Positions 39,443-46,491 of a stretch of DNA of 46,491 bases are shown here, in pieces. The notes under the pieces are model-generated. The model was not told the origin of the DNA. It saw nothing but the letters and a program-made list of their open reading frames with translations, and ran no database searches. The DNA is from a virus, in IMG/VR virus record IMGVR_UViG_3300042946_000412, positions 1 through 46,491 of that record, one strand, 5' to 3'. How positions within the stretch are numbered: the first letter of the stretch is position 1; the number at the start of each line of letters is the position of its first letter. A program made the translations under genes and the position numbers.

Positions 39443-39679
39443 TCACATCAAAAAAGCCCCGCCAGCTTTGCGCCAGCGGGTAATCGGGGAGAAAGGTGCA
39501 GACAACTTGCCGCCGTCTGCCAGGGCGGACTGAAGGGTGGCCCGGTCGACTACCGGCGCTTTGGGCGCAGGGCGGGCCATAGAAGAAAAAAGCCCCACGG
39601 GAGCGCGGCTCGACCGGGAGGCAGGGGTAGCCCGTACGTGTTTGTACGTATAGGAATCGGTGGGGGATTGGGGGAACAT
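39443..39679 (-). CDS. Weak candidate gene, 78 aa, overlapping terminator-like DNA
   Basis: The frame runs from MFPQSPTDSYTYKH to RWRKAGGAFLM. The last third (LQSALADGGKLSAPFSPITRWRKAGGAFLM) resembles a short phage protein motif, and an internal ATG at 39580 would give 45 residues, but no ribosome site is visible at either start. The DNA also holds two terminator-like hairpins, so it could be regulatory instead. It lies directly after the Cro-like gene. Confidence 0.35.
   Translation of the reverse strand: MFPQSPTDSYTYKHVRATPASRSSRAPVGLFSSMARPAPKAPVVDRATLQSALADGGKLSAPFSPITRWRKAGGAFLM
39450..39480 (-). terminator. Rho-independent terminator-like hairpin after the Cro-like gene
   Basis: On the minus strand CCCGC (39476-39480) pairs with GCGGG (39458-39462), followed by GC and six T residues (39450-39455). 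A second weaker GGGGCTTTTTT element sits at 39586-39596. Terminators here would match tR1 of lambda, placed between cro and the replication genes and overcome by antitermination. Confidence 0.4.
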
Positions 39680-39910
39680 TTAGGCGGCGTTTAGCTTTCT
39701 GAAGTCATCAATCGCAACATCAGGGCGGAGGTCTTCGACCCTTACCTCGCCTCTGGTCAGCACTTCGATGGCAATGCAACGCTCCACCGGCACACGCTTC
39801 ATGCCTTTGGTCCATTGGTGGACGGCCCCGACAGTGATGCCAAGATGATTAGCCATCGCGGTGATGCCGCCGACTCTTTCGCACGCTGTTTTTATGGCTT
39901 GTGTGTTCAT
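39680..39910 (-). CDS. Cro-like (YdaS-type) repressor, 76 aa
   Basis: It begins MNTQAIKTACERVGGITAMANHLGITVGAVHQWTKG, the Cro/YdaS helix-turn-helix pattern, and continues VPVERCIAIEVLTRGEVRVEDLRP. It is the first gene of the leftward transcript facing the CI-like gene across the operator region, so it probably turns down pRM and early transcription. ATG 39910 is used; the in-frame codon at 39946 lies inside operators. Confidence 0.85.
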   Translation of the reverse strand: MNTQAIKTACERVGGITAMANHLGITVGAVHQWTKGMKRVPVERCIAIEVLTRGEVRVEDLRPDVAIDDFRKLNAA

Positions 39911-39918
39911 GGCTGCAT

Positions 39919-39969
39919 GATATAGCCACGCTACAATAAATAGCAAGCCCCGCTATTGTAGCAACGCTA
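39919..39969. promoter_or_regulatory. Immunity operator region with three TAGC/GCTA sites
   Basis: Three related dyads lie between the divergent repressor genes: TAGCCACGCTA (39923-39933), TAGCAAGCCCCGCTA (39941-39955) and TAGCAACGCTA (39959-39969). The first and last match at 10 of 11. They also sit inside a 9-bp inverted repeat GCTACAATA/TATTGTAGC (39930-39938/39954-39962). A leftward promoter is plausible with TTGCTA (39941-39946) and TATATC (39919-39924), 16 nt apart. This mirrors a lambda OR-type triple operator. Confidence 0.7.
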
Positions 39970-40005
39970 TAGAGTCCCCATATCGCTTACCCACAGGGGA
40001 ATACA

Positions 40006-40701
40006 ATGAATGACGAAGGCGAAAACCTTAGAAAACGGTTTGATGGGTTAAAACGAGAGAAAGGAATCAGCCGTGCCGCGTTTGCAAAAATGAACGGCAT
40101 CAAAGGCGGCGACGCAATGATTTATCAGCACCTCAATGGATTGAAGCCCATTAGCCTTGAAGCCGGAATGGCTTATGCCAAAGGCTTTGGCTGTAAACTG
40201 GAGGACATTAGCGAACGGCTGACAAGCGAAGTGAAGGCAATCTCGGATGATCTCTCACAGAACGTCAACCTCGGCCTCAAGCTCTACCCAGACCGTCGCG
40301 GCTACCCCATCATCAGCGCCATTCAAGCAGGCAACTGGCGTGAAATTGTGGACAGCTTCCCGCGTGGGGGTGCCGATGAATACATCATGGCCTCCAACAC
40401 CTATTCGGCGCACACCTTCGCCCTGCGCATCACTGGCAACAGCATGGAGCCGGAATTTAAGGAAGGGGACGTGGTGGTGATTGACCCGGACGTTCGCCCT
40501 TCGCCGGGTGATTACGTGGTCGCCAAAAATCACGAGGAAGCTGCCACGTTCAAGAAGTACCGCCCACGCGGGATAGACGCGAGCGGTGTTGAGATATTTG
40601 AGCTAGTCCCACTGAATGAGGACTATGCCATCATGCGCTCCGATCAGCAGCCGATTCATATCATCGGCACGATGATGGAGCACACGCGATATCGGCGTTA
40701 A
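40006..40701 (+). CDS. CI-like repressor with S24 (LexA-type) autoprotease domain
   Basis: This 231-residue protein (MNDEGENLRKRFDGLKREKG) has an N-terminal HTH in residues 20-70 and a peptidase S24 domain from about 100. The cleavage bond is Ala108-Gly109 in SAIQAGNW; nucleophile Ser146 is in GNSMEPEFKEGD and general base Lys183 in EEAATFKKY. RecA* during SOS should trigger self-cleavage and prophage induction. A GGGG-type ribosome site precedes the ATG. The stop overlaps the convergent helicase-methyltransferase stop. Confidence 0.93.
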   Translation: MNDEGENLRKRFDGLKREKGISRAAFAKMNGIKGGDAMIYQHLNGLKPISLEAGMAYAKGFGCKLEDISERLTSEVKAISDDLSQNVNLGLKLYPDRRGYPIISAIQAGNWREIVDSFPRGGADEYIMASNTYSAHTFALRITGNSMEPEFKEGDVVVIDPDVRPSPGDYVVAKNHEEAATFKKYRPRGIDASGVEIFELVPLNEDYAIMRSDQQPIHIIGTMMEHTRYRR

Positions 40702-43298
40702 GCCGCTTCCAGCTCCGATTCATCCTCAAAGGTATCAAACAATGAGGGCGTCGCCATCTGCTCTTCAGCCGCCTTGCAGTAGCCTACCCCGTCAAAGAAA
40801 TAGCTAGGACTCAGTTCGATCCCGTAGCCCTTGCGGCCCTTCAGCACGGCCCGGTAAGGCACTGTCATCAGTCCACCGAAAGGGTCCAGCACGGTTTCAC
40901 CCGGCATGGTCAAGCGATCAATCACCCGGTCGGCTATATCAAACTGCATCGGGCATAAGTGCATCTGCTGGCCTTTGCTGTATTGGTTGCCGTTCAGGGT
41001 GCGCATGCGTGTCACATCGGTCCAGACATGCCCATTGGACGATTGCGGCTGCAACAGCATAAAAGAGGTCGGGAGCCGCATCTCCCCTTCCAGGCTTTCG
41101 CCAATCTTTACATGATGCTCATAGTCATAGATGGTCGTCATGCTGTAATCGCGGAACAGCTTGAAGATGACATCGTGTGCCAGGTTGCTCAACTCTTCCG
41201 GCATCAATAGCCGGTCGCCACTGGATCGCTGAAAGCCATGCGCGTCTAACTGCCATCGGGCGCGACTGTAGCCGGTGCCGGGTTTAATCGGCTTATAGAG
41301 GTCGAAGGGGATCTCGTTTCCATCGTCATCAATACAATTCGGCTTGCTCTTTTTGGCCGGTTTGTCGGAGTAGCTGTTTTCATTACTGGTCGGCGGCTTG
41401 CGGAACAGCAGCAGGTATTCCGGCATTCCCACGCCCATTTTTGTTGCGTCCTTGCATTGTTCAGACCAGCCGAGCCGATAGGTCTGGTTATTTTCCCGCA
41501 CGACGTCGGTGACGATGGTCACCATGCCCATATAGGCGAAGCCGTGCTTGGTGTAGTGGTTGATGGTGTCCATGTGGAACGGGTACACCGTCTGGAAGCC
41601 TAGCCCGGTCAAACCACCGGGGACAATCCGATCCTTGACATGGATCGCTGCCATGCGGCCCGGTTGCAATACGCGCAACAGGTTTGGCGTCAGGTAATCC
41701 ATCTGCTCAAAGAAGTGCTGATTAGAGTCCGTATGGCCGAAGTCGTGATAACTCGGGCTGTATTCGTACTGGGTGGAAAACGGGATGCTGGTGAGGATCA
41801 AATCGACACTGTTTTCCGCCATGCGCCCGGTCTCAATCACGCAGTCATTATTGACCGCTGTCCAGCCCTTGCCGGTCACTTCCACCCGTTCCACGCCCAT
41901 TTGCCGCTGCAACGCTTCACGCATGCCAGCCGTGGTTAATCCGTATTCCTTAATGATTTCGCTCATGGTGTCCACCGTTTGATTATGTCTAGTCCACTTG
42001 TCTTGAAGGATGCGCAGCACTTGCCGTTCTGATTCGGCATGGACGATATGCAAGTTGACCGGGTGCGCTTGTAGGAAGCGATAGACCCGATGCACGCCCT
42101 GGATGAAGTCGGCAAACTTGTAGCCGACCCCGGCAAAGATCATCGTGTGACATTGCTGCATGTTGATCCCGGCCCCGTACATGACCGGCTTGCTAAGAAA
42201 GACCGCCGTCCGCCGTTCACGCCAGTCATCCAGTAACGTTTCGCGCAGGTCGATAGATTGGTTGCCGTAGAGGCTGGAAAAGCTGTAGCCGCCTTCTTTC
42301 AGCATCTTTTCCAGCGCCTTCTGCTCGTCGTTGAGGTCACACCAAATCACCACCTGATCTTGAAGCGTGCTATCCGGATTCCGCATATCGGCCAGAATAT
42401 CGGCCACAGCCGCCACGCGGGTGTCCATCGTCTCGCGCTTTTCCCGTGCGGCTTCCACAATGCCGCCGGTCGCTTCCCTGAATAACTGGAACTGCCCCCA
42501 TTGATTCGGATGCGCTTCGGCATGGTCTACCTCCACCTCATGATAGTGAACGTGCATGGGCGGCAAAGCGTAGCCGGTATCATCGTGGCCCAGGTCAGAT
42601 GGCCGTTGTAGGAAGATGCCCCAAGACGCCACCCATAGCCAGAACTCGCGTTCCTTATGCGGGTGAATGGTCAACTGGTCGGCCTTGGTGGAGTCGCGCT
42701 TAAAGAATCGAGTTTTCGCTTCCCCGACATCCATCACTTCCAGATAGGCCGAATAAGCCAATAGCTCGATAAACTCATTCGGACTCGGCGTGGCCGTGGC
42801 CACGAACTTATAGCGGACGCCCTCAAACAGCCGCATAAACTCGCGGAACGTCTTGGTGGCCCCAAAGCCACGTAGGCAAGCCGCTTCATCTAGTGAAGTT
42901 GCCTCAAACGCTCGCGGGTCCAACTTGCCATCGCGGACGCTTTCGTAGTTGGTGATATACAGTCCCGGCCCGGTCGCCTCTTCGGTGGAGCGGATGAAGG
43001 TGATGGATTCCCCCAGCATCGCGGCATCCCGACGAAACTCGCCACGGACCCCAAGTGGGGCCACAATCAAGCCCTTGCCGCCTTCGGTCTGCTTCAGGCA
43101 AGCCTTCACTATTTCAATCTGCATGACAGATTTGCCCAGGCCAAAACTGGCAAAGATAGCCGCCCTGCCCCGCTTGACCGCCCACCGGACAATATCCACC
43201 TGATGCGCTTTCAGGATCGGATGCACCGGCATCTGGGTCGTTTCCTGATCCTCCACCGCCATCGGCACCTTGGCCTTTAGAAATTCCTCGTAGTTCAT
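40698..43298 (-). CDS. Helicase-DNA methyltransferase fusion, 866 aa
   Basis: Residues about 25-460 are a SF2/SNF2-like motor: Walker A FASFGLGKSVM, LDEAACL (DEAH-type box II), VATATPSP, GINMQQCHTMIFAGVGYKF and QGVHRVYRF (box VI). Residues about 490-866 are an N6/N4-type methylase: motif IV is LTSIPFSTQYEY (SIPF where SPPY is usual) and motif I is VLDPFGGLMTVPYRA. The conserved stretch DFGHTDSNQHFFEQMDYL and RENNQTYRLGWSEQCKD identifies a phage family. It lies between cI and pL on the opposite strand to its neighbours, a moron-like place. AAGGAG precedes the ATG. Protection from restriction or altered epigenetic state is plausible but unproven. Confidence 0.85.
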   Translation of the reverse strand: MNYEEFLKAKVPMAVEDQETTQMPVHPILKAHQVDIVRWAVKRGRAAIFASFGLGKSVMQIEIVKACLKQTEGGKGLIVAPLGVRGEFRRDAAMLGESITFIRSTEEATGPGLYITNYESVRDGKLDPRAFEATSLDEAACLRGFGATKTFREFMRLFEGVRYKFVATATPSPNEFIELLAYSAYLEVMDVGEAKTRFFKRDSTKADQLTIHPHKEREFWLWVASWGIFLQRPSDLGHDDTGYALPPMHVHYHEVEVDHAEAHPNQWGQFQLFREATGGIVEAAREKRETMDTRVAAVADILADMRNPDSTLQDQVVIWCDLNDEQKALEKMLKEGGYSFSSLYGNQSIDLRETLLDDWRERRTAVFLSKPVMYGAGINMQQCHTMIFAGVGYKFADFIQGVHRVYRFLQAHPVNLHIVHAESERQVLRILQDKWTRHNQTVDTMSEIIKEYGLTTAGMREALQRQMGVERVEVTGKGWTAVNNDCVIETGRMAENSVDLILTSIPFSTQYEYSPSYHDFGHTDSNQHFFEQMDYLTPNLLRVLQPGRMAAIHVKDRIVPGGLTGLGFQTVYPFHMDTINHYTKHGFAYMGMVTIVTDVVRENNQTYRLGWSEQCKDATKMGVGMPEYLLLFRKPPTSNENSYSDKPAKKSKPNCIDDDGNEIPFDLYKPIKPGTGYSRARWQLDAHGFQRSSGDRLLMPEELSNLAHDVIFKLFRDYSMTTIYDYEHHVKIGESLEGEMRLPTSFMLLQPQSSNGHVWTDVTRMRTLNGNQYSKGQQMHLCPMQFDIADRVIDRLTMPGETVLDPFGGLMTVPYRAVLKGRKGYGIELSPSYFFDGVGYCKAAEEQMATPSLFDTFEDESELEAA

Positions 43299-43339
43299 CG
43301 CTTGTCTCCTTGCGCCGGAATTGGCGTGGGGAAATTCTA

Positions 43340-43377
43340 TAGCTTGGCTATTGACAAGTCTATACCTTGGCTATAAT
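43340..43377 (+). promoter_or_regulatory. pL-like promoter with two repressor sites
   Basis: A perfect TTGACA (43351-43356) and TATAAT (43372-43377) are separated by 15 nt. TAGCTTGGCTA (43340-43350) abuts the -35, and TACCTTGGCTA (43363-43373) overlaps the -10. Their reverse complements, TAGCCAAGCTA and TAGCCAAGGTA, match the pR-side site TAGCCACGCTA at 10 and 9 of 11 positions. Binding would block the early-left operon starting at 43421. This is the second arm of the immunity control. Confidence 0.75.
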
Positions 43378-43420
43378 CTACTCCCAACGCCGCAGAGACG
43401 GCATCAACCGGAGAAAGAAG

Positions 43421-43867
43421 ATGAATAGAAGTGAAGTCGCCACCGTAGCCAGCCTGATTCGCGCCGAACTGAAGAAGAACGGCATCGCCGCCCGTGTCAC
43501 CAGCAAGTCATACAGCATGGGCAACTCAGTCAACGTCACGGTTTACAACCAGTCGCCCGCCGTGATTCGCAAGATTGAGGCTTTTTGTGGCCAATACGAG
43601 GCGGGTCACTTTGACGGCATGACCGATTGCTACAGCTACGACCACAGCAAAACCGGCCCGACTGCCAAGTACATCCACATCAACAACAACATCAGCGATG
43701 ACCTCCGCGCCAGAGCTGTTGAGTTTGTAAGCCAGCTTTTTCGGGATCAGACCGCATGGGAACAAGACGACACCGTTCGCGGGATGCTTTACGGACGCTT
43801 TGACATGGACAGCATCGGCGCTGGCTTTTGGTCGCAACTGAAACCCCGCGTTCGCCTTGCCGCTTAA
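43421..43867 (+). CDS. LPD29-type protein, first gene of the early-left operon, 148 aa
   Basis: It begins MNRSEVATVASLIRAELKKN. The pattern 'vAt.iRaeLKkngI.aRV.SksYSMGNSVnVtV' followed by QYEAGHFDGMTDCYSYDHS and KYIHINNNISDDLRARAVEF matches the LPD29 polyvalent-protein domain, found alone in phages and within large plasmid or phage proteins. The role may be host takeover or anti-defence; it is not settled. ATG 43421 has a GGAGAAAGA site. It lies directly downstream of pL. Confidence 0.7.
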   Translation: MNRSEVATVASLIRAELKKNGIAARVTSKSYSMGNSVNVTVYNQSPAVIRKIEAFCGQYEAGHFDGMTDCYSYDHSKTGPTAKYIHINNNISDDLRARAVEFVSQLFRDQTAWEQDDTVRGMLYGRFDMDSIGAGFWSQLKPRVRLAA

Positions 43868-43907
43868 CCCACTTCGGCCACGGACGGCCACCCTTTCGGA
43901 GACCAAC

Positions 43908-44087
43908 ATGAACAAAACCACTAAACAAGAACGCTTTGCCATGATCGCCATTGTCTGCGGGATTCTGATCGTGGGCTGGATGGATGGGAATGACGCGGCA
44001 ATGGCCGAGAAATCCTCGGCAGTTGCCAAGTACAAAACCAGCCAGCAAGGACAAAAGCTGGCCTGCATCCACTGCGGTGAACGCTGA
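43908..44087 (+). CDS. Small membrane-anchored protein, 59 aa
   Basis: It reads MNKTTKQERFAMIAIVCGIL and continues IVGWMDGNDAAMAEKSSAVA. Residues about 11-25 form one hydrophobic segment; the C-terminus has CIHCGER, a CxxC knuckle. GGAG lies about 7 nt before ATG 43908. The stop overlaps the next start as TGATG. No family is recognised. Confidence 0.6.
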   Translation: MNKTTKQERFAMIAIVCGILIVGWMDGNDAAMAEKSSAVAKYKTSQQGQKLACIHCGER

Positions 44088-44374
44088 TGGGCGTCCTGCT
44101 AGACCTGAACGGGACCGAAGTGGCTGTGGACTACACAGCCAGCGTCTACATCCCCCCAAACCTATCCGGGCACCCCGACAACTGGTGCCCAGCCGAAGGC
44201 GGCGAAGTTGAGATTGAAGCCGTCGAGTACGAAACCAAAGGCAAAGCCTTTATTGACGGCAAATGGCAGCGCGTCGATCGGGTGATTGTGGACGTGATGC
44301 CGCTGCTACCGGACAGCGAAATAGAACGCTTTCAAGAAGAGATCGCCAACATCGAGGAGGACGACGAACCATGA
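44087..44374 (+). CDS. Hypothetical phage protein, 95 aa
   Basis: It begins MGVLLDLNGTEVAVDYTASV and has a segment YIPPNLSGHPDNWCPAEGGE typical of a small beta-rich phage early protein that continues EIEAVEYETKGKAFIDG. The C-terminus is very acidic (IANIEEDDEP). It is translationally coupled at both ends (TGATG, ATGA). Function is unknown. Confidence 0.6.
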   Translation: MGVLLDLNGTEVAVDYTASVYIPPNLSGHPDNWCPAEGGEVEIEAVEYETKGKAFIDGKWQRVDRVIVDVMPLLPDSEIERFQEEIANIEEDDEP

Positions 44375-44568
44375 TGATGAATCAAGACTGCATCGACGTA
44401 GCTGGCCTGAAGTTTGCCAGGCCCAAGCTCTGCCAATCCATCTGGAGCTGGAAACCGCGCTATCACAACGACATCGTGCGGAGAGGCCGCAAGGCGTACC
44501 GAGTCGTCGAAAAGGTCGGCTTCTTCAGCTACCTGGCCATTCCATACAAGTGGCACGCGCACCGATGA
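44371..44568 (+). CDS. Small basic protein, 65 aa
   Basis: It reads MMMNQDCIDVAGLKFARPKL and SWKPRYHNDIVRRGRKAYRV, strongly basic in the middle. It may bind nucleic acid or the replication machinery. The start is set by the ATGA overlap (44371). I do not recognise it. Confidence 0.55.
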   Translation: MMMNQDCIDVAGLKFARPKLCQSIWSWKPRYHNDIVRRGRKAYRVVEKVGFFSYLAIPYKWHAHR

Positions 44569-44753
44569 GCGCGTGGCATCGCTTCATGGACTGGGCCGGC
44601 CTCGGAGACATGAATCGCCGTCATCGCGAATGGCGACGGCAACAGATAGCGCTTGAACTCGAAGAAGCGCATTTGGAAGTAGCCCAACTCGCCGCATGGA
44701 TCGGGAAGTTGCAGCGAGAGAAAAACGAGCTTGAGAGAGACCTTAATGATTGA
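44565..44753 (+). CDS. Coiled-coil miniprotein, 62 aa
   Basis: It begins MSAWHRFMDWAGLGDMNRRH. Nearly all of residues 17-62 is a charged heptad-type helix (REWRRQQIALELEEAHLEVA). ATG 44565 overlaps the previous stop (ATGA), and its own end overlaps the RecE-like gene by 8 nt. It may be a dimer that assists the recombination proteins. Confidence 0.55.
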   Translation: MSAWHRFMDWAGLGDMNRRHREWRRQQIALELEEAHLEVAQLAAWIGKLQREKNELERDLND

Positions 44754-45546
44754 CCACACCCCAACCAACGCCGAATACCACCGGCATCCCGCCATCAGCA
44801 AAAGCGGGCTGGACCGCATCGACCAGTCGCCAGCCCACTATCGCGCCTGGTTGGAATCACCCCGCGAAACCACCCCGGCCTTGACCTTTGGCAGCGCGGC
44901 CCATGCCTACCTGCTGGAGCGCGATGTGTTTGACGAATCCTATGTCGTCATGAGCGAGAAGATTGACCGCCGCACCAAGGCCGGAAAAGAAGCCTGGGAA
45001 GCATTCCAGGCAGACGCCAATGGCCGCGAACTGCTGACACTGGATGACATGGCCACCCTAGCAGCGATGAATGCCAGCGTCGGCCAACACCCTATTGCCG
45101 AAGAACTACTAGATAGCGGCGCGGGCAAGGCGGAAGTGTCGTTTTTTTCGGAACTGTGGGGCGTCAACGTCAAGTGCCGCCCGGATTGGTTGCGCGAGGA
45201 TGGCATCGTCGTGGACCTCAAAACCACCGACAACGCGGGGCCGAATGCCTTTGCTAAGTCGTGCGCGAAATGGCGCTACCACGTCCAGGCCGCGTTCTAT
45301 TCCGATGTGCTGGCCAATGAAGGCATTGACGTGAAGGCTTTTATCTTCATCGCGGTTGAGAAAGCCGCACCGTATGCGGTGGGCGTCTATGAGTTGGATA
45401 TGGACTCACTGGAAGCGGGCCGCGAGGCTTATCAGCGCAATCTGGATACCTACAAACGCTGCATTGATACCGGCCACTGGCCTGCCTACAGCAGCGCAAT
45501 CGAAACCCTAACCCTGCCACGCTGGGCGATCCAGCAGGCCGCATAA
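44746..45546 (+). CDS. RecE-like exonuclease (PD-(D/E)xK, DUF3799 type), 266 aa
   Basis: This begins MIDHTPTNAEYHRHPAISKS, and the motif ISKSGLDRIDQSPAHYRAWL is the helical gate of RecE/Cas4-like exonucleases. The catalytic core has Glu in GKAEVSFFSEL, Asp in VNVKCRPDWL and DLKTT (D-x-K), then YHVQAAFYSDVL (QxxxY). It resects double-stranded ends 5' to 3' for RecT annealing. It lies just before recT, as expected. ATG 44746 is used; an upstream in-frame codon (44731) is less likely. Confidence 0.88.
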   Translation: MIDHTPTNAEYHRHPAISKSGLDRIDQSPAHYRAWLESPRETTPALTFGSAAHAYLLERDVFDESYVVMSEKIDRRTKAGKEAWEAFQADANGRELLTLDDMATLAAMNASVGQHPIAEELLDSGAGKAEVSFFSELWGVNVKCRPDWLREDGIVVDLKTTDNAGPNAFAKSCAKWRYHVQAAFYSDVLANEGIDVKAFIFIAVEKAAPYAVGVYELDMDSLEAGREAYQRNLDTYKRCIDTGHWPAYSSAIETLTLPRWAIQQAA

Positions 45547-45563
45547 CACCCAAGGAGAACATC

Positions 45564-46358
45564 ATGAGTACCACTGTTACAGAACTGAAAAATCGCACCG
45601 CAGCACCGGCCAAGAACGACTTCCCGGCCTTGTTGGAACGCTTCAAGCCCGAGATTGCCCGCGCTTTGCCGAGGCATCTTAATGCTGACCGCATGAGTCG
45701 CATCGCGCTGACTTCATTCCGGCGCAATCCGGGACTTGGCAAGTGTGACCCGCTGTCAGTTTTTGCTGCTGTCATCCAGGCCGCGCAGTTGGGGCTGGAG
45801 CCGGACACCCTGGGCCGTTCGTACCTGATTCCCTACGGGCGCGAGTGCCAGTTCGTGCCGGGATGGAAAGGCATGGTGGATCTAGTCAATCGCACCGGCA
45901 ACGCCACCGTCTGGACCGGCGCTGTGTTTCAGGGTGACGAGTTCGATTATGCCCTGGGCGACTCGCCTTTTGTCACTCACAAGCCATCCGGTGAATCCGA
46001 TCCCGACTTGCTGACGCACGTCTACGCCATTGGTCGCGTCAAGGGTAGCGAGTGGCCAGTCATCGAAGTGTGGCCGATTGCCCGCGTCAAGAAGCACCGC
46101 GACCGTTACAACAAGGTCGGCAATCGCCACTACAGCCACCAGAACTGGGAAATGTACGCCCGCAAGGTGGTGCTGTTGCAGGTCATCAAGTACATGCCAG
46201 CGAGCGCCGATCTTGCGGCTGCTGTGGCGCTGAATGATGCGGCTGAAGTGGGTCACCAGAATCTGACGGTGCAGGATGCGATTGATGGGACATGGACGGT
46301 AGAGACGCCGACGGAAGGTGTGGACGTTGAAACGGGCGAGATTGTTGCGGCTGAGTGA
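45564..46358 (+). CDS. recT: RecT single-strand annealing protein, 264 aa
   Basis: It begins MSTTVTELKNRTAAPAKNDF and reads ALPRHLNADRMSRIALTSFRRNPGLGKCDP, SVFAAVIQAAQLGLEPDTLGRSYLIPYG and FVPGWKGMVDLVNRTGNATVW, the RecT core. The family anneals single strands and promotes exchange with no ATP. It ends with an acidic tail (TGEIVAAE). GGAG precedes the ATG. With the exonuclease it forms a Red-like recombination pair for replication and repair. Confidence 0.95.
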   Translation: MSTTVTELKNRTAAPAKNDFPALLERFKPEIARALPRHLNADRMSRIALTSFRRNPGLGKCDPLSVFAAVIQAAQLGLEPDTLGRSYLIPYGRECQFVPGWKGMVDLVNRTGNATVWTGAVFQGDEFDYALGDSPFVTHKPSGESDPDLLTHVYAIGRVKGSEWPVIEVWPIARVKKHRDRYNKVGNRHYSHQNWEMYARKVVLLQVIKYMPASADLAAAVALNDAAEVGHQNLTVQDAIDGTWTVETPTEGVDVETGEIVAAE

Positions 46359-46364
46359 ACTGAT

Positions 46365-46491
46365 ATGTGCCAGATAATTTATGACCAATTTAGATATCAA
46401 GCACGACGCAGAGCGTCAGATATTGCGAGGTGTCATGCTTATCATCAGCTAAGAGAAAAGACTTCTGCAACTTATCAGGATTATGAAAACG
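46365..46491 (+). CDS. Partial small basic protein at the right window edge
   Basis: The frame begins MCQIIYDQFRYQARRRASDI and continues ARCHAYHQLREKTSATYQDY, open to the last base. It is Arg-rich and helical. If base 46491 joins base 1, the next codons are GAT TGA, so it would stop at base 5 after 43 residues. A second ATG (46483, an AGGA 2 nt before) would open the next gene and continue in phase into the frame ending at 105. No strong ribosome site precedes 46365. Confidence 0.5.
   Translation, partial: MCQIIYDQFRYQARRRASDIARCHAYHQLREKTSATYQDYEN

Noticed and set aside
1-46491. CRISPR arrays, insertion sequences and transposases
   Set aside because: No regularly spaced repeats, no terminal inverted repeats with target duplications and no transposase motifs were seen on either strand.

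Overview
The window reads as an essentially complete genome of a temperate, lambda-like siphovirus of about 46.5 kb, GC-rich, from a proteobacterium. Three things point to the host group: the attachment site copies the 3' half of a proteobacterial-type tRNA-Gly gene, genes carry standard GGAG-type ribosome sites, and promoters are sigma70-like. The phage attachment site is unbroken, with phage genes on both sides, so this is the circular or virion form and not an integrated prophage. The two ends of the window also fit each other: joining base 46491 to base 1 completes two small overlapping genes. The window is therefore probably one circle cut inside the early-left operon.

Layout. Positions 1-4961 (+) are the distal part of the early-left operon. 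It holds a small zinc-ribbon gene, a 1.1 kb stretch with no convincing gene but dense RNA-like secondary structure (about 360-1300), a string of small overlapping accessory genes, a DUF4224-type excisionase candidate and a tyrosine integrase. Positions 4962-5210 are attP: a tRNA-Gly 3' core flanked by repeated arm-type sites. Positions 5211-32480 (-) are the late genes, read here from tail tip back to terminase: tail fibre and tip proteins, a 2118-residue tape measure with a lytic transglycosylase domain, a G/GT tail chaperone pair with a canonical -1 frameshift, major tail protein, neck proteins, decoration protein, a fused protease/major capsid gene, portal, gpW-like protein, a Mor-like and a DksA/TraR-like regulator, a lysis cassette with its own strong promoter, and the terminase genes. 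Positions 32593-39910 (-) are the early-right operon: DUF6378-like and MazG-like proteins, a cytosine methyltransferase locus in which three reading frames carry recognisable protein, RusA, SSB, DnaB helicase, a DUF1376 replication protein, small HTH/zinc proteins and a Cro-like protein. Positions 39911-46491 hold the immunity region (three operator-like sites, a CI-like S24 repressor), a convergent helicase-methyltransferase fusion of accessory type, and the pL-like promoter driving the early-left operon, which includes a RecE-like nuclease and RecT.

How it works together (inference from family knowledge). The CI-like repressor probably binds related 11-bp sites at both the pR-like region (39923-39969) and the pL-like promoter (43340-43377). 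When repression is lost, leftward transcription makes the Cro-like protein and replication genes, and rightward transcription makes RecE/RecT, small host-takeover genes, the structured RNA region, Xis and Int. Late genes follow, possibly with help from the Mor/DksA pair.

The items most worth a second look are: (1) the 0.9 kb structured, tRNA-like-containing non-coding region, which resembles in character the large ornate phage RNAs (GOLLD/ROOL type); (2) the cytosine methyltransferase, whose conserved motifs are split between two heavily overlapping frames that start 4 nt apart, with an HNH endonuclease nested in the third frame; and (3) the helicase-methyltransferase fusion beside the immunity region.
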